In this document: positions 31,863 to 42,126 of the stretch, piece after piece
Layout of the letters: each line of letters begins with the position of its first letter
Numbering within the stretch: position 1 is the first letter of the stretch
DNA from: Odiellus spinosus
Lineage: Eukaryota > Arthropoda > Arachnida > Opiliones > Phalangiidae
NCBI GenBank assembly: GCA_963920705.1
Contig: OY987233.1
Span: 9,268,959-9,332,958 of the forward strand
Direction of reading: 5' to 3'
Length of the DNA: 64,000 bases
Translations under genes and position numbers: made by a program
Notes under the pieces: generated by a model
What the model saw: the letters and a program-made list of their open reading frames with translations, nothing else
What the model was told of the DNA's origin: nothing
The model's database searches: none

Positions 31863-32618
31863 CTATTCCTTTGGAATTTTAAAATGTCCATGTGCGAGAG
31901 TTGAAACACCGTCTAGAATGTATCGCTTGTCGTCACATGGATTGAGACAAAGTTTGGTTTGTTTTACCGTGAAAAGTTCGTGCTTCTTGCTAACGATGCG
32001 CTTCATAGACTCGACCGTAAGCTTTCGTTTAAGAAGACATTCGCGATACTGAGCATGGCGAACGTTTTTTTTAACGACGCGGCGGCAAATGCCCTTTGCG
32101 GTCTTCTTCTCACCCTTGGCTGATATCATGGAATACATTTTGGGACGAAGTCCGCAAAATTCCTGAACTGGAGTCCCATCTAATTCGTCTTTAAATTTGC
32201 CGAGAACTTTCTTGTTGGTTTCACTGTAAAGTGGGTGATCTTTCGGATACCCCGAGAAGTCGTAGGCGTCGCTATTAGCGGCAAAATCTTTGTATAGATC
32301 GTCCGTTTCGATGTGGTACGTCAGGGAGTCTGTGTCCGTAAATAAAAGTTTGGCGGCATCTCCATACTGCGCTCGAATTTTATCGTAATGGAAACGATAC
32401 ATCAGGAGTTTTGAAAGGTCCAAAATGGCGAATCCTGTATAGATGGGCCTGTCCAGGGTTAGGCTTTTCTTCGTGCAGTGGATTCCAACTAAATCGTTTT
32501 GGAAGATGGTGAATCGTTCGAAGGTTGGTGAGTTGGTTTTCTTAATCGCCCGTTCGGGCGTCTGGACGAGATGGAAATTTATGCGGTTTCTTAGATTCTC
32601 CATGGTCTTACCTATTTA

Positions 32619-32712
<94 letters not shown>

Positions 32713-34151
32713 TGTTTGCTATCGGTTAGGTTAGGTTAGGTTACATACCAAAGACCGCGTTATTCATGAGTTTGAAGAAATCTTTGTCGAAATCATTGGT
32801 TGCCATTTTCCTCTTCTCGGTGTTGAAGTCAATGTACGGTTTCAACCATGCCCCCTGTTCGAATGCTATAACCCGATGAACTTTGCTAACGATCATCCCC
32901 TTCGAAAGGTAGTATTTAAGGTTCCTGTAATGTATCACGTACTTCTCTTTTTTGTAAAGGGATGGGACAAGTTTAGGGAAACTGTCTTTTTCCTTCAAAC
33001 CGAGCTCATTAAGCAGGTCTTTCGAGAACGTAGATAATTCCGAAACCTTAATTACGCGTTTTTCCGGGGCTAAAGGGTAGCAGTTATGCTCATTATGGAG
33101 ATGCTCGGGGTATTCCAAGTCAACCTCGAGAATGTAACCAACGGGGTCGTCGTCGAGATGGTTTTTGATAATTTCTTCTACGAAATTGGGGCATGGATCA
33201 ACCCATCTGAACCTCCTCATAGGCAGCTTCTCACCCATCACAGTGCCGTACAGATTGTTGCAGTCTGTCGAAAATAAATAAAAATAAAATAATGACTTAG
33301 AAAAAAAAACAAAAAAACCCACAACAACAACAACAACACATACCAACATAAGCGATGAAGCTAGTAGGTTTTGACCGATCGTAAGTTTCCGGTAGGTACT
33401 TATTATTCGCCTGGGCAAATCTATGACTGATCATAGCCACTCCACCCCTTATGCCTTTCTCGATAAAAAGATGCATGTCGGGGTCCAGCAGGAGGTCCAG
33501 TTTCACCCTCGTCATGTGCAGGGCACTTTCCCAAGCGTAACCGGGTCCGGTGAAAGCATGTGCGCAGTCTAACCCATAATAGTCCATGCACATGGTCCGA
33601 AAATTTTGGAAGATATCCGCTAATAGTAACACGTCGGATTGGACATATAAGTCGTGATATTCACCTAAAATATGAGAAAAAAATATTATTTCTTAACCTA
33701 ACCTAACCTGGCAAAATATTTAACTCACCAAGATTTTTGATATTAAACTTCTCCCATACTGTCTGGGCATGAGCGTAATCCCCGTCGGTGATGTGTTCAT
33801 CGGTTAAAGAGTTGAAGAAGGCGGTCTTGGGTGGCAACTCCGTTTCGTCAAACCTCGTTGTACTGTCCATATAATCATATGCATATACTTGTTTTCGAAG
33901 TAAAAGTTTGACTTCGTCAGGGTTATAAACCTTGTTCATGCAAGCGAATTTTGCCGGTCCACCCTTAGCCAGATTTCCGACTAGGGTTTCGAGTGATGCC
34001 GGCATGAATCTGGCCGTGTCCAGAAATCTCAATTTACCGAAGGAAAAAGAAATATAGCGCTCCTCACTAGTAGGGATGCAATTAATCTCCGGATCCTTGA
34101 TTAGCCCTATTCTACACATAATTAGGTTCGCATCGTAGCTGGAAAAAGAAT

Positions 34152-34182
<31 letters not shown>

Positions 34183-36518
34183 ATAAAAAATTATAAATAC
34201 ATGTATATATTTACCGAGAAAGGTTGTGTAGAAATACAGGGATGAACCCCGGTGGTTTGAGCTTCAAATTACAAGAGTTGTGCGCTGCACCCCTAAACGC
34301 TCCGGTGGTGTGATCGTGATCACGTACTTTATAATCCTTGTCACTGAACAGATTCCCGCATACGTAACAGTTTCTTTCCGCCAAATACTTTAATTCTTCT
34401 GCCTGACTAAGTTTCATTGGAATGTTTTCCTTAATTTTTTCTTCCAAAATGGAATACTCCAATAACAGGTTTTCCAGAAACTTGTCGGTTGCGTCCATTC
34501 CCCGGTAGGTAACAGGTTTTGATGGTGATCCGTCCGGACCGACAATGACGTAAGAGAACCCACAGGATATATGACGGGATAGAGTGGTTGTAGCCGAGAG
34601 GGTATCGTCAGGCATACATGTCGAAACCTTCGGTAGGATCGCTTCGAAATCTGCATAGATGACGTACTTTATCTAAAAAAAAAGAAAAGAAAAATCAAGA
34701 TAATTTAAAAATAATAATATTAATAAAAATGAAATAACATACATTTTGACGCCATCCGTACTTCTTGAACTCCAAGACCGGTTCCTTAACCGGCATTAGA
34801 ATCTTTTGGGCGCCATGATCTCTGCAATCTTCTGCGTGAATGTCACACCTCACCTCGGAGTCAGGACCGGCGAATCGATGTAGGCAAAATCGACAATAAT
34901 GTACCGTTCCGTTATGTTTCGTGAAATCACTAAGCAGACGACTTAGACTACGAATTAGTGTGTAATGTTTTTTTTCCCCTTTCGTGATTAGCAAAAGATC
35001 GATTTCACGAGCTTTCTCGACTCTCTTCGCGCTAATATAGAGAGGAAACACGAATTTTTCGAAGCTAAATATATTAACCGATATATTGTTTCTGTCCTCG
35101 AATTTTTTTAATTTTTGGGCATCTAGTTCAAAAGGGAAAGTTATCCCCGATAAGTCTAGCTCATCCTCAAATCTAATATATTGTTGAACCCGATTAGAAT
35201 TATTTTTAGCAGGATGTAAATGAGCTAAAACCGACCATAGAAAACACCGATTGTCTTCGTTTTTAATGTTTACAACTGCGTGTTTAGAGACTAGTACTTT
35301 AGGTAACTCGATATAAGTTCCACCTACCAGCGGTAAATAAGTAATAATATTTACTTGCATAAATAAGATCCGGTCGATAGTCCATCCACTACCGCGTTTT
35401 TGGAAATCCTCGATTTTCCGTTTTAGAGTTTCCAAACACAAGTCAATTTGATTATTAATAGTGTCTGGTGTTAAAGTGACTTGCACGTCACTATTATGAT
35501 ACGCGAGAAACTCCACTTCCTCACCCGTGTTAAGTTCGCGAACGTACCGTACGCGCGTGGTTAAATACCATTTGAGTCCTTTGTCGCGAGCTAACTTCGC
35601 TTGAAGATAGTTTATGAGGGCTGCCCTGTGGCGGTTTATGTAAACCTCCGCGTCAGTCTCCGTAGCCGCCGGAGTGAAGCGCGCGCAGAAAATCGCGTTT
35701 CTTAGCGCGATCATTTCCTCTAGCTGATCGAGGAGGCGGGGCTCATCTGGCGTGGCGACGTCTGCATGTGGAAGGGCGTCCGCTTCCCGATCTTCCATGG
35801 CTCGCATGAAATTCTGAAGTACTTCATTTTCGTCAGCGTTGAGACTCCCCATCGGAAATTCCTCCTCATCGAAGAATTCTTCGAGGCCGGCGTCATTTTG
35901 ATTATCCAAAAATCCCCTCTCCAAGACGTCGATATCGTCGGGTACTCTCGTGGTGGATGAAGCGCTAGTCGTGGCAGGTGGAGTTGTATTCCATGTAGAT
36001 GGAGTCGAGGTCGATGTAGATGGAGCCGAAGTCGATGTAGATGGAGCCGAAGCCGATGTAGATGGAGCCGAAGCCGATGTAGATGGAGCCGAAGCCGATG
36101 TAGATGGAGCCGAAGTCGATGTAGATGGAGCCGAAGTCGATGTAGATGGAGCCGAAGTCGATGTAGATGGAGCCGAAGTCGATGTAGATGGAGCCGAAGT
36201 CGATGTAGATGGAGTAACGGGAACTGTTCGGGAAGTTGACGGGGTTGGCGGCATTATTTCGATGGTCCAGGATGGACCTTCATCTATCTTCATCTTCTTT
36301 GCGGTCTCGGTGGGGACCTCGTAACAGCGGCGTCGTTTCGCTGGACTTGCTCCTGGCCTATGACGGGTGAATACATGCCGGACTGCGTTCTCTTTCCTCG
36401 AGAATGTTAGATCGCAAAAACTACATGGAAATTTATCATCTCCATGTTTTTCACGTTCATGACGAAGTAAACTTTTGTTTGCCGAAAATTTGGCGCCGCA
36501 AGTACCGCAGATTACCAT
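31863..36518 (-). CDS. polB: Polinton protein-primed DNA polymerase B, six exons
   Basis: Exons in order: 36518-34743, 34672-34215, 34138-33729, 33664-33344, 33264-32749, 32611-31863. Every junction is GT/AG, the phases agree, and the frame is open for 1,409 residues. Two C2H2 fingers are near residues 4-55 and a Pro/Ser/Thr repeat (PSTSTSA) near 100-165. Exonuclease motifs: D600 and E602 in YADFEAIL, SRYDANLI at 744-751, YVQSD at 888-892. Polymerase motifs: A DCNNLYG at 989, B around the exon 5/6 junction (NNAVFGK), C DTDS at 1253-1256, KMYS near 1318. All catalytic residues are present. The enzyme replicates the element from a protein primer at the TIR ends. The introns are short (52-137 bp) and AT-rich. 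It looks broken only if introns are ignored. Confidence 0.93.
32628..32709. repeat. (AT)n microsatellite in PolB intron 5
   Basis: About 40 AT units between acceptor and donor of the last PolB intron, followed by GGTTAGGTTAGGTTAGGTTA at 32724-32743. Confidence 0.95.
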
Positions 36519-36640
36519 ATTTAAACTAAGTTCTAACTAGTTTCTAACTTTTAAATTTAAAAGTTTTAATATTACCAGATGAGATCCCGTCGCTTGATGA
36601 GAGAGCTGGAACTTGTGATAATTTGAATTGAAAAATTCAG

Positions 36641-36650
36641 TATTTATACC
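36641..36650 (-). promoter_or_regulatory. TATA box of PolB
   Basis: GGTATAAATA on the minus strand, about 120 bases upstream of the PolB start at 36518 and after AAAGG. The same GGGTATAAA form precedes the PC4-like gene, suggesting a shared promoter class for the leftward genes. Confidence 0.6.
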
Positions 36651-36922
36651 CTTTCTTATCTTAAACAATGAGTCACTGATTAATTGGGGAAACGCTAGCC
36701 TTTATCTCACTCTGAAAGAATCGACCCTTGATTAGAATTAGCAGTGGCCATTTTGAAATCAATGATGGGAAAGACAAATATAACTTAAAACTTAACCCAG
36801 AGAATTTTTCCGTTGGTAAAACTCCTTTGATATGAGCAGAATATGAAAAGTTTTATTTGCTTACTATATCAATATGGAGAAATGAGTCATATATTTAGAG
36901 TATGAATATTATATTATTTATT

Positions 36923-37801
36923 TTACAAATATTGTTTAGAAATACGAATAATTTTAGTAACCATTTGCTTACAAAAATCAAAACTTAAAAAAGTTGAATT
37001 ATTAAAAATTTCCGTAATTAATTGGATATTTAAATTATTAACCGCGGTTGAAAAATTCATTTCAACACGGTCTGACCAATCGTGTATAAGACAATCATGT
37101 TGATTTTGAGATGGATGGTCAATTAAACACCCATTGCATGAGTTTTTAATAATGTCCGTTAGCTGTGAAACTACTATGTCCTTAATAGCTTGGTAAACTT
37201 TCTTGGATTCGTTCAGCATGATCTCGACTTGTTGATGTTTTTCTAGGAGTCTCTCCCATAGAACGTGTCCAATAGCGAATCCATTTTTAGTGGGAAATAG
37301 CATCCCATAGTTCTTCCCGTTTCCCGTCGTCATTTCACGGATATTAAGCATCTTTCGGTCCTGGTATGACTTGAGTTCCACCCGTTTATGATTTGACCCT
37401 TCCAAGAAAATTGAGGAAGGACTTGCGTCCTCGTTTTGAAAGTATCGGGAGATTTCTTCCCTCATTCGGTATATTTGGAAGTACTCGTCCTCGCTGAGAT
37501 TGATTCCAGTGGATCCGTCGGTAAATCCGAGTCTAATTTTGCAATCAGGGGTGATAGTGACCGCTTTGCTCGATGAGATTTCGAATACATTGGTGTTGTC
37601 CCTGCAAATGATAGAAATGACTAAGTTAATTTAGGGAAATAATTTATTTAAGGGAAACTAATATTAGTGTAGTTATTTAAGGTAAAACTCATATTTAGCG
37701 GAAAGCTAGAGTTATTTAGGGTTAAGTTAACAGTTTCTAAGTTATTTAGGGTGAAACTAGTAATTTCTAAGTTTATTTTAAGAGCAAAATGGTACTTACA
37801 T
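36923..37801 (-). CDS. PC4-like single-strand DNA-binding protein, start codon split by an intron
   Basis: The two first bases of ATG (37801-37800) end exon 1. An intron (GTAAGT at 37799, TTTGCAG ending 37602) follows, and the third base opens exon 2 (37601-36923). 226 residues. Two successive parts resemble PC4-type beta-sheet domains: one near residues 19-45 (RLGFTDGSTGINLSEDEY), one near 70-115 (VELKSYQDRKMLNIRE, then KNGFAIGHVLWERLL). The C-terminal half has CNGCLIDHPSQ and HDCL, a Cys/His pattern I recall in other animal Polintons. PC4 domains bind single-stranded DNA, so a replication role beside PolB is inferred. A TATA box lies 74 bases upstream of the start. Confidence 0.75.
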
Positions 37802-37874
37802 TTTTAGTGATCCTGTAGATGACTGGAATACGGTTGAAGGCAACTTTAAATGAATAATCTATAATGAATTCTAG

Positions 37875-37886
37875 CTTTTATACCCT
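37875..37886 (-). promoter_or_regulatory. TATA box of PC4-like gene
   Basis: GGGTATAAAAG on the minus strand, 74 bases before the split start codon. It agrees with the classic metazoan TATA box; with transcription starting about 30 bases downstream the first exon would be short. Confidence 0.7.
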
Positions 37887-37926
37887 GAAATAGACGTTAT
37901 ATCAGTGTTTAAAGTTGTGAAATAGG

Positions 37927-38340
37927 TTTTCCCAATGACGCATAGGGTTTTAACAAGCGTTTCTGAGTCATATCAGTACTTGTAATTGGGAAATGGGTTT
38001 TTCCCAGTGACGTGTTGGGTTTTACAGACATTTCCCAATGATTACTTGGAAAAACCGCACACGAGGGTATTAATCTTAACGTTTTATGTGGGGTACATTC
38101 TGGTTTTCCCCAATGACGTGTTGGGTTTAACCATAAATTTTAACATGGGTTTCCCAAAGATTACTTGGAATAACCGTACACGAGGGTATTAGGCTTAACG
38201 TTTTTAGTTGGGTACATTTCGGTTTTCCACACTGACGCGTTGGGTTTAACCACGAGTTTTAATTGTATATATTATTGATTTATTTCGAATCTTCATACAC
38301 GTGGTAATTAGGCCTAACGATAGATATTTTGTTTTAAATA
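37927..38340. repeat. Iterated TGACG motif and about 118-bp repeats upstream of leftward genes
   Basis: TTCCCAATGACG..GGGTTT elements lie at 37927, 37998, 38103 and 38221. The last three head imperfect repeats of about 105-118 bp that share CGAGGGTATTA, TTAACGTTTT and GGGTACATT. One reverse copy is at 24748-24775 near the other end. TGACGTG resembles a CRE/ATF site. It may be an enhancer or replication-linked iterons (inference). Confidence 0.65.
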
Positions 38341-38618
38341 TGGTCTTCACCAACTTGTTTAAGTATTTTTCCACATTTATATATCAGTTTATGCAAATAA
38401 TCGTATATTTACAGTTCCATTTTATAGTTATATTTACTATGTGAAATTCTTCATCTTAAATATTTGACAAGTTTTATATTTTTCCTCGTGCGTTTTGAGA
38501 TAAGACCTGACATAGGTGATAACGCGATATGAGAACCGCGCGAAATTCGAAAAAGACAAACGCAGAGATAAGGTTTCAGTATAGGTTCAGTATTAGTTAT
38601 AGATTCACATTTGATTTG

Positions 38619-38902
38619 GCGCCTTATCATTTAAACTTTCAATCGCGTGATATCTGAACATAGAGATAAGAACCGAGAATATAGATAAGGATGGAAAATA
38701 GTTTAAAAGTTGATAAGAAGACGTAGTGTAGTGGTGTGAAACGTCATCCCCACATACATGAGGTACCGGGTTCGAAACCCGGATGAAAAAATTTTGAAAA
38801 AAAAAAAAAAAAAATTGGGCACCTCCGGCACCTCTTGGCACCTCCGGCACCTCCGGCACCTCTTGGCACCTCCTGTGCTTAAACGCTCATTTTCATACTA
38901 CT
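38619..38902 (-). repeat. Polinton right terminal inverted repeat
   Basis: About 284 bp, the inverted partner of 24279-24573, with six AGGTGCC units instead of seven. It ends CATACTACT before the duplication GGTTAT. Confidence 0.95.
38717..38789 (+). other. tRNA-like segment in right TIR
   Basis: TAGTGTAGTGGTG (box A) is at 38724-38736 and the 17-nt T arm with GGTTCGAAACC (box B) at 38766-38782. An A-rich tail of about 20 A follows, as in a tRNA-derived SINE. It is the mirror copy of 24403-24475. Confidence 0.6.
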
Positions 38903-38966
38903 GGTTATTTAAACGAAAAGAAATTGATAAAAAAATCACTTGTTAGGTTGCATTCTCCCTTTATTA
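38903..38966. mobile_element. MITE family A, copy 3, right end after the Polinton
   Basis: GGTTAT (right target duplication) is followed by TTAAACGAAAAGAAATTGAT and GGTTGCATTCTCCCTTT, the family A right end. Joined to 24032-24278 it makes one family A element missing nothing but the insertion. Confidence 0.85.
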
Positions 38967-39059
38967 GATCAGGTACTCTCAACAATAGGCTCCAACAGAA
39001 ATATTTGCAAAGGGACAATTGAAGTGCGACCGAACAACGAAATGGGGTCTGTTTTTTCA

Positions 39060-39260
39060 TTGGAAACTTCAAAACTAATGTTTAAAGGGACAGCTTTTGA
39101 ATTTATTTTCAGAATCCCCATGCCAAAAACCGTATTCGAGAGTTTCAAGCAATTATTAGACACATTTTTGGTATTTAAATTAATTTCTAAAATTTGGTAA
39201 AATTTTAATAAAAGTAAATTATTTCAGACAACAACAGCGCTTGATTAAAAGAAAAGGCCG
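39060..39260 (+). repeat. Dispersed repeat, copy 2 (partner at 12940-13150)
   Basis: See 12940-13150. This copy is longer at the 5' side and keeps an open stretch ending LISKIW before a stop at 39198. Confidence 0.55.
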
Positions 39261-39404
39261 TTGTTTGATAGACCAAATTAAATAGCCCGAATTCAACAAA
39301 GTGGACCTAAATTTAAAATGACTTTGGCCCACTTCGGTTGAATTCAGGTGATTTTTAATTCGTTCGAATTCTGTTTAAATTTTCCAATAAACGAATTCGA
39401 AATT

Positions 39405-39850
39405 GAAGAGGAACTTGCAGGGCTAGCGCACCATTGGGGTACACTCTTTACGCGCCGATTTGTTAAGAGATGTCGCTATCGTAGTTCTGATTGGCTAAGC
39501 TTTGACGAGAGAGACAAATTAGGCGGTAACCCCTCTCCTCGCGCGTAGAGACTCGACGCGATTCCGATAGCAACGGGTGTAATATGTGGATAGGTACGAG
39601 AGCGATAGAGAGACGCAAGCGTCATCTATTGCTATAATTCATCATTATATTTGTACCCCAAATGACCGTAGCCCCTGGAACTTGGTTTATGAGTATGGAA
39701 ATTTCGAATTAGTCAATTTGGACCATTTTTGACCAAATTAGAAGATTTTTTCCTCTTTGGATAAGCCGATTTCTTTCCCTATTCTATGAAATCTGATTGA
39801 AATTAAAAGTAAAACCGACGTCACGCGTATATAAAAGCAGCCTCGGATTT
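39405..39850. mobile_element. MITE family C, copy 2, with CGACGTCA repeat
   Basis: It carries CACCATTGGGGTACAC at the left and TTTGTACCCCAAATGACCGTAGCCCC at the right, opposite in orientation to copies at 19778 and 49500. The attached 39690-39850 segment matches 20890-21140 in reverse. Confidence 0.55.
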
Positions 39851-39954
39851 TTTTTCAATTTCTGAAGATTTAATTCGCAAGATCAATTTCACAAGATCCG
39901 AATCCAAAAACGAATACCTTACGTTCAAAATAATATCAATACTTGCTTTCACAA

Positions 39955-39964
39955 AAAAAAAAAA

Positions 39965-40010
<46 letters not shown>
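39955..40010. repeat. (AAT)n microsatellite
   Basis: An A run followed by about 14 AAT units. Confidence 0.95.
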
Positions 40011-40012
<2 letters not shown>

Positions 40013-40376
40013 CTTTAGACCTTCGAGAAATTGGGGACAGTTTAACTCTAAAACACGTATTATAAGAATATAAATATGAGTAATCATGTTGGAATGTAAG
40101 CCATTACGCTTCGTTTATTTCCAGCGAGCGTTAAGTACAAAGTTTGAATCCTTTATAAACTATATTTACGAACTTTGGATACTAACATCAAATATTTCAA
40201 CGAAATTAAATCATTTTCCTAAACAACACCATTGAAAGCCTACTCGCTTCATATTTTAGTGATAAGAGTTTGAGACTTAGGGAGTTGCTAGAAATAAGGG
40301 GAGGGGGGCCCGGTTGAAACGGTTCCTGTTAAAGGAATTAGATATCTGGGTCCATCTCAAAATGATAGGCCAGTAC

Positions 40377-40451
40377 TAGAGCTCAGAATCGGATATCCTT
40401 ATCTTCTGTTATTCGTATATTTTCAGATATTTTAGGATAAATTGTTTGTAA

Positions 40452-40484
<33 letters not shown>

Positions 40485-40620
40485 TATATTCGTATAATTG
40501 TTAAATGTATAAGGTTTACCCGAAGATAAGCCTTTGACGCTTTATCTACGAACAAATTACTCGTATTCAAACGTATAACGATGGATAAGAAAACGTACGT
40601 TTCGAGAATTAGGCTCAGGA
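40377..40620. mobile_element. MITE family D, copy 3, right end missing
   Basis: It starts TAGAGCTCAGAATCGGATAT and follows the end sequence of 23376-23906 in reverse, interrupted by an A run of about 31 (40452-40482). The opposite end is not found. Confidence 0.55.
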
Positions 40621-40785
40621 TTTAAATAAATCTTGGGGTTTAGAAAAAATTATTTGGTTTAAAGATTTTTTGTAGATCTGGTGATTTATTTTCGGATTTA
40701 GGAATTTTTTTCCCGGATTTATGATTTATTTCAGGGATTTATGATTTATTCCTCAGATTTAGGGATTTAAAAAAAATCTTTGTTT

Positions 40786-41196
40786 TTAAAGGACAAGGGC
40801 GGATTAACATGTGAAAATACCCCCCCCCCCCCCCCCTAACGATTTTGATAAAATTTTGCACAGATTTTTTTTTGTCCGAAACCGCTTATCGCCCGGAGAT
40901 AATCCTTCCCGCACATGTTAACCATGTTATAAGGAAGAAGTTTGTGTAGTTTTATTAAATTCGTTAGGCGCGTTGTCCACAAATCGCTGGATGAGTTATT
41001 GGTGTCAATATCCCATTGAAAATGCATGGGAGATGTGAAAAGTTCTTGAATTTATATCTCCCAAACGACCCTTTAAAATTGTCTAAAACTTTGCGTGGAA
41101 TCTTACCTCGGTATAAAGATCGTCAGTGCAAAATTTCATCAAAATCGTTAGGGGGGGGGGTATTTTCCCATGTTAATCCGCCCTTGTCCTTTAAAG
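40786..41196. mobile_element. TIR element with terminal C/G runs
   Basis: Inverted ends (T)TTAAAGGACAAGGGCGG and GGATTAACATGTGAAAATAC, followed by a C run (about 17) at 40819 and a matching G run (10) at 41151. Short frames within are not gene-like. No transposase. Confidence 0.65.
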
Positions 41197-41965
41197 ATTT
41201 TTATGATTTTAAATCTTTGTCGGATTTATTTTGGGATTTTCTTGTTAGCGTACGGGATTTATACGAATGTACGACCCCTCGAAAACTTCAAAACTAATAT
41301 TGAACGTATCTTTTAACCGAGCTTTCATGAACCAAAATTAACATATATAGGATTTGTTTTTCCTTTCTCAGTGCGATTTAATCAAAAAATAGGTATTTAT
41401 AGGATAAATTTACGAATTATAGGTTTTTATAGGACCACCTGGGAATTATAGGTATTATAGGTAATCTGAGAGCCTTGGGAACGTAGAGGAGGAATCAAAG
41501 GAACTCCTACCATTTAGTATTGTTAACAAAGATTTAATTTTATCCCTTTAACTACATCTTCGCTTATGAAGATAACTATACTATACAAGTTATTATGGAA
41601 AGAGTGAAATATAGACCACCGTCGGTTTTCTAGTGAATTCCACTCTCAGAGTGCTCTGAATCTCGCTGAAAACCTAATTGATATTACCTTCGCTCGCTAA
41701 AGAGCATCGAGCAGTAAATTGGAAAAAAGATTGCTTCCTGCAACCCAATCAAATCAGTAGAAAAGTGCTCTCAATCGAATAAGACAGAGTAATAAAAAGT
41801 TGCTACGCAAGCTCTTTATTTTCCTAGCGAAATCTGTTTAAGGCTAACGTCGTCTGCTAGACAAGATCACTTTAAAGTGGCTTTATAAATTAAAGAATCC
41901 CTTTAACATATCAAGTCAGACTCAACATTTATTTCAAGCGGAGTTTGAAACGAGTACAATTCTAC

Positions 41966-42118
41966 CGAGGGGTCAGACACTCTTGAATTCGCTGTACACC
42001 TGAGTTCAGCTTTGACAGTGCATTGAGTTCAAACTCTCATGAACTCTGAGTTCAGCCTTGATAGTGCAAAGAGTTCTAAATTTTTGTACACCTGAGTTCG
42101 CGAGTGTCTGCCCCCTCG
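41966..42118. mobile_element. MITE family B, copy 3, exact 8-bp duplication
   Basis: 153 bp with inverted ends CGAGGGGTCAGACACTC and GAGTGTCTGCCCCCTCG, flanked by AATTCTAC at 41958-41965 and 42119-42126. This copy fixes family B as hAT-like. Confidence 0.88.
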
Positions 42119-42126
42119 AATTCTAC

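Larger units (their letters stand above)
24279..38902. mobile_element. Complete Polinton/Maverick (adintovirus-like endogenous virus), 14,624 bp
   Basis: Exact borders: the element begins AGTAGTATGAAAATGAGC and ends with its inverted copy, flanked on both sides by GGTTAT (24273-24278, 38903-38908). Known of Polintons: 6-bp target duplications, AG...CT ends, 15-20 kb size, and a gene set of protein-primed PolB, retroviral-type integrase, FtsK/A32-type ATPase, adenain-type protease, and major and minor capsid proteins. All of these are present here with open frames. Ten plus-strand genes (24945-31490) form a rightward block. PolB and a PC4-like protein form a leftward block (31863-37801). The blocks converge at 31.5-31.9 kb. 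Nothing seen is broken, so the copy appears young. Capsid genes mean it could in principle form virions, which sequence alone cannot show. Confidence 0.97.

Noticed and set aside
35950..36324. A 124-codon plus-strand frame rich in VDGAE
   Set aside because: It is the antisense of the PolB Pro/Ser/Thr repeat (21-bp unit) and has no independent support.
31863..36518. PolB as a frameshifted pseudogene
   Set aside because: All five breaks coincide with good GT/AG borders and matching phases, and joining preserves every polymerase motif. Introns explain the gaps better than decay.
38766..38782. A functional tRNA gene in the TIR
   Set aside because: The T arm is perfect, but acceptor and anticodon arms do not pair convincingly. 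Only a tRNA-like remnant is supported.
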